Positions 62,491-64,000 of a stretch of DNA of 64,000 bases are shown in pieces. How positions within the stretch are numbered: position 1 is the stretch's first letter; each line of letters opens with the position of its first letter. The position numbers and the translations under genes are program-made. Source of the stretch: Sphingobium sp. D43FB (lineage in GTDB: Bacteria; Pseudomonadota; Alphaproteobacteria; Sphingomonadales; Sphingomonadaceae); assembly GCF_002312805.1 (NCBI RefSeq), contig NZ_NMUA01000006.1:62001-126000 (forward strand). Reading direction: 5' to 3'. A model generated the notes under the pieces. The model was not told the DNA's origin and ran no database searches. It saw only the letters and a program-made list of their open reading frames with translations.

Positions 62491-63186
62491 ATGGGTCACA
62501 AGAGCAATCCGATCGGTCTGCGTCTTCAGATCAACCGCACCTGGGACAGCCGCTGGTACGCCGAAGGCGCGGACTATGGCCGCCTGCTGCTGGAAGATCT
62601 CAAGATCCGCCAGTTCATCATGAAGTCGCTGCCGCAGGCCGCGATTTCGAAGGTCGTCATCGAACGCCCTGCCAAGCTGTGCCGCGTGTCGGTCTATGCT
62701 GCCCGTCCCGGTGTCATCATCGGCAAGAAGGGCGCGGACATCGAAAAGCTGCGCAAGAAGCTGAGCGCGCTGACCACGTCCGACGTGTCGCTGAACATCG
62801 TCGAAATCCGCAAGCCGGAAGTCGATTCCAAGCTTGTTGCACAGGGTATCGCTGACCAGCTCGAACGCCGCGTGGCTTTCCGCCGCGCGATGAAGCGGGC
62901 TGTTCAGTCGGCGCTGCGTCTAGGTGCCGAAGGCATCAAGATCACCTGCGGCGGCCGTCTGGGCGGCGCAGAAATCGCGCGCGTCGAATGGTATCGCGAA
63001 GGTCGCGTTCCGCTGCACACGCTGCGCGCGAACGTCGACTATGCCGAAGCCACGGCGCACACCGCCTATGGCGTGTGCGGCATCAAGGTCTGGATCTTCA
63101 AGGGTGAGATTCTGGGCCATGATCCGATGGCCACCGACCGGCTCATGCTGGAGGCTCAGACCTCCGGTGTGCGTCCGGCGCGCTGA
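62491..63186 (+). CDS. rpsC: 30S ribosomal protein S3
   Basis: 231 residues from the ATG at 62491 ([18 protein letters not shown]); KH domain with [18 protein letters not shown]. Forms the mRNA entry with S4, S5. A longer frame to 62392 overlaps rplV and is rejected. Confidence 0.98.
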   Translation: MGHKSNPIGLRLQINRTWDSRWYAEGADYGRLLLEDLKIRQFIMKSLPQAAISKVVIERPAKLCRVSVYAARPGVIIGKKGADIEKLRKKLSALTTSDVSLNIVEIRKPEVDSKLVAQGIADQLERRVAFRRAMKRAVQSALRLGAEGIKITCGGRLGGAEIARVEWYREGRVPLHTLRANVDYAEATAHTAYGVCGIKVWIFKGEILGHDPMATDRLMLEAQTSGVRPAR

Positions 63187-63207
63187 ACATAAGGTAGGTA
63201 TAGCGTC

Positions 63208-63639
63208 ATGCTGCAACCGAAGAAAATGAAGTTCCGCAAGACCTTCAAGGGCCGGATCAAGGGCGATGCCAAGGGCGGTTCCGCTCTGAACTTCGGTTCC
63301 TATGGTCTCAAGGCCATGGAGCCTGAGCGGATCACCGCGCGCCAGATCGAAGCGGCTCGCCGCGCGATCACGCGTCACATCCGCCGTCAGGGCCGTTTGT
63401 GGATCCGCGTGTTCCCCGACGTGCCTGTGTCGAAGAAGCCGGCCGAAGTCCGTCAGGGCAAGGGCAAGGGTTCGGTCGAATATTGGGCCGCCCGCGTCAA
63501 GCCGGGTCGCATCCTGTTCGAACTGGACGGCGTACCCGGTCCGCTCGCAGCAGAGGCCTTCTCGCGCGCCGCGATGAAGCTGCCCATCAAGACCAAGGTC
63601 GTTGCCCGCCTCGGCGACACCTCGCACCTGGAGGGTTAA
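63208..63639 (+). CDS. rplP: 50S ribosomal protein L16
   Basis: 143 residues; [36 protein letters not shown]. Near the A-site tRNA. Contains the usual Arg-rich central part. Confidence 0.98.
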   Translation: MLQPKKMKFRKTFKGRIKGDAKGGSALNFGSYGLKAMEPERITARQIEAARRAITRHIRRQGRLWIRVFPDVPVSKKPAEVRQGKGKGSVEYWAARVKPGRILFELDGVPGPLAAEAFSRAAMKLPIKTKVVARLGDTSHLEG

Positions 63640-63642
63640 GCC

Positions 63643-63852
63643 ATGGCGAACGTTGCTGACCTTAAGACCAAGACGGACGACGAACTGTCGACCGAACTCA
63701 ACAACCTGAAGCGCGAGCAGTTCAATCTGCGTTTCCAGGCGGCCACCAACCAGCTGGAAAAGCCCAGCCGCGTCAAGGAAGTCCGCCGGTCGATCGCGCA
63801 GATCAAAACTTTGCAGACCGAGCGTAACAGCTCGGCTGCGACCGCGAAGTAA
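63643..63852 (+). CDS. rpmC: 50S ribosomal protein L29
   Basis: 69 residues; [18 protein letters not shown] and [11 protein letters not shown] are typical coiled helices of L29. Confidence 0.97.
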   Translation: MANVADLKTKTDDELSTELNNLKREQFNLRFQAATNQLEKPSRVKEVRRSIAQIKTLQTERNSSAATAK

Positions 63853-63864
63853 AGGAAACACACG

Positions 63865-64000
63865 ATGCCCAAGCGCGTGCTGACGGGAACGGTGGTTTCC
63901 GACAAGACCGACAAGACGGTGGTGGTTCGTGTAGAGCGCAAGGTTAAGCATGCGCTCTACGGCAAGATCATCCGCCGTTCGAAGAAATATCACGCCCATG
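63865..64000 (+). CDS. rpsQ: 30S ribosomal protein S17, cut by window end
   Basis: Begins [20 protein letters not shown] at 63865 with AAGGA upstream; 45 codons visible, including RRSKKYHAH. The rest lies beyond the window. Confidence 0.95.
   Translation, partial: MPKRVLTGTVVSDKTDKTVVVRVERKVKHALYGKIIRRSKKYHAH

Overview
The window is high-GC alphaproteobacterial DNA, most probably from a sphingomonad (Sphingomonas/Sphingobium group). The evidence is the continuous rpsL-rpsG-fusA-tuf-rpsJ-rplC... ribosomal cluster, the style of YajC/SecDF, and a palindromic intergenic repeat between secD and secF of a kind I recall from sphingomonads. Genus assignment is inference; no rRNA gene is present.

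The window has two parts. Positions 1 to about 38,560 look like the right-hand part of an integrated conjugative/metal-resistance island. Positions 38,560 to 64,000 look like core chromosome. The boundary is the 3' end of a tRNA-Pro(GGG) gene, a classic integration target.

Island, left to right: (a) an F-type conjugation/type IV secretion operon on the minus strand (traA-L-E-K-B-dsbC-like-traV-traC, traC cut by the window edge) with two small DNA-binding regulators beside it; (b) an ATP-grasp-like protein of unknown function; (c) a CueR-controlled unit (copper P-type ATPase, SRPBCC protein, CueR); (d) copC-copD-DUF2933-methyltransferase; (e) an ECF sigma / anti-sigma / periplasmic metal sensor trio laid out like cnrYXH; (f) multicopper oxidase copA, copB, then Met-rich DUF305 and DUF411 proteins; (g) an overlapping trio of beta-CASP hydrolase, AMP/thymidine phosphorylase and PRPP synthetase; (h) cusCBA plus a P-type ATPase of the P2 type; (i) two small exported proteins; (j) rcnR/rcnA-like nickel-cobalt efflux and an MFS exporter; (k) an orphan AlpA.

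The most interesting result is regulatory. Six island promoters share one motif, GAGGG-N14-nGCGTAT with invariant spacing. They precede cnrY-like/X/H, copCD (divergent), multicopper oxidase copAB, DUF305-DUF411, cusCBA, and (divergent from cusC) the small lipoprotein. This is what the regulon of the island's own ECF sigma factor should look like. The sensor has all five CnrX Co/Ni ligands at identical spacing, although most of the genes it would control are copper genes. CueR probably runs the ATPase unit separately through a dyad in its promoter, and an RcnR-like protein runs nickel/cobalt efflux through a G-tract operator.

Core chromosome: yajC-secD-secF, an Mth938-like gene with no ordinary start codon, a trypsin-type serine protease autotransporter, gppA/ppx-rlmE-yifB, a 36-residue membrane peptide, an M23 endopeptidase overlapping a bactofilin, a membrane GGDEF-EAL protein, then the str and S10 operons, running off the right edge in rpsQ. 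The S10 region has two structured leaders ending in intrinsic terminators, one before rpsJ and one before rplC.
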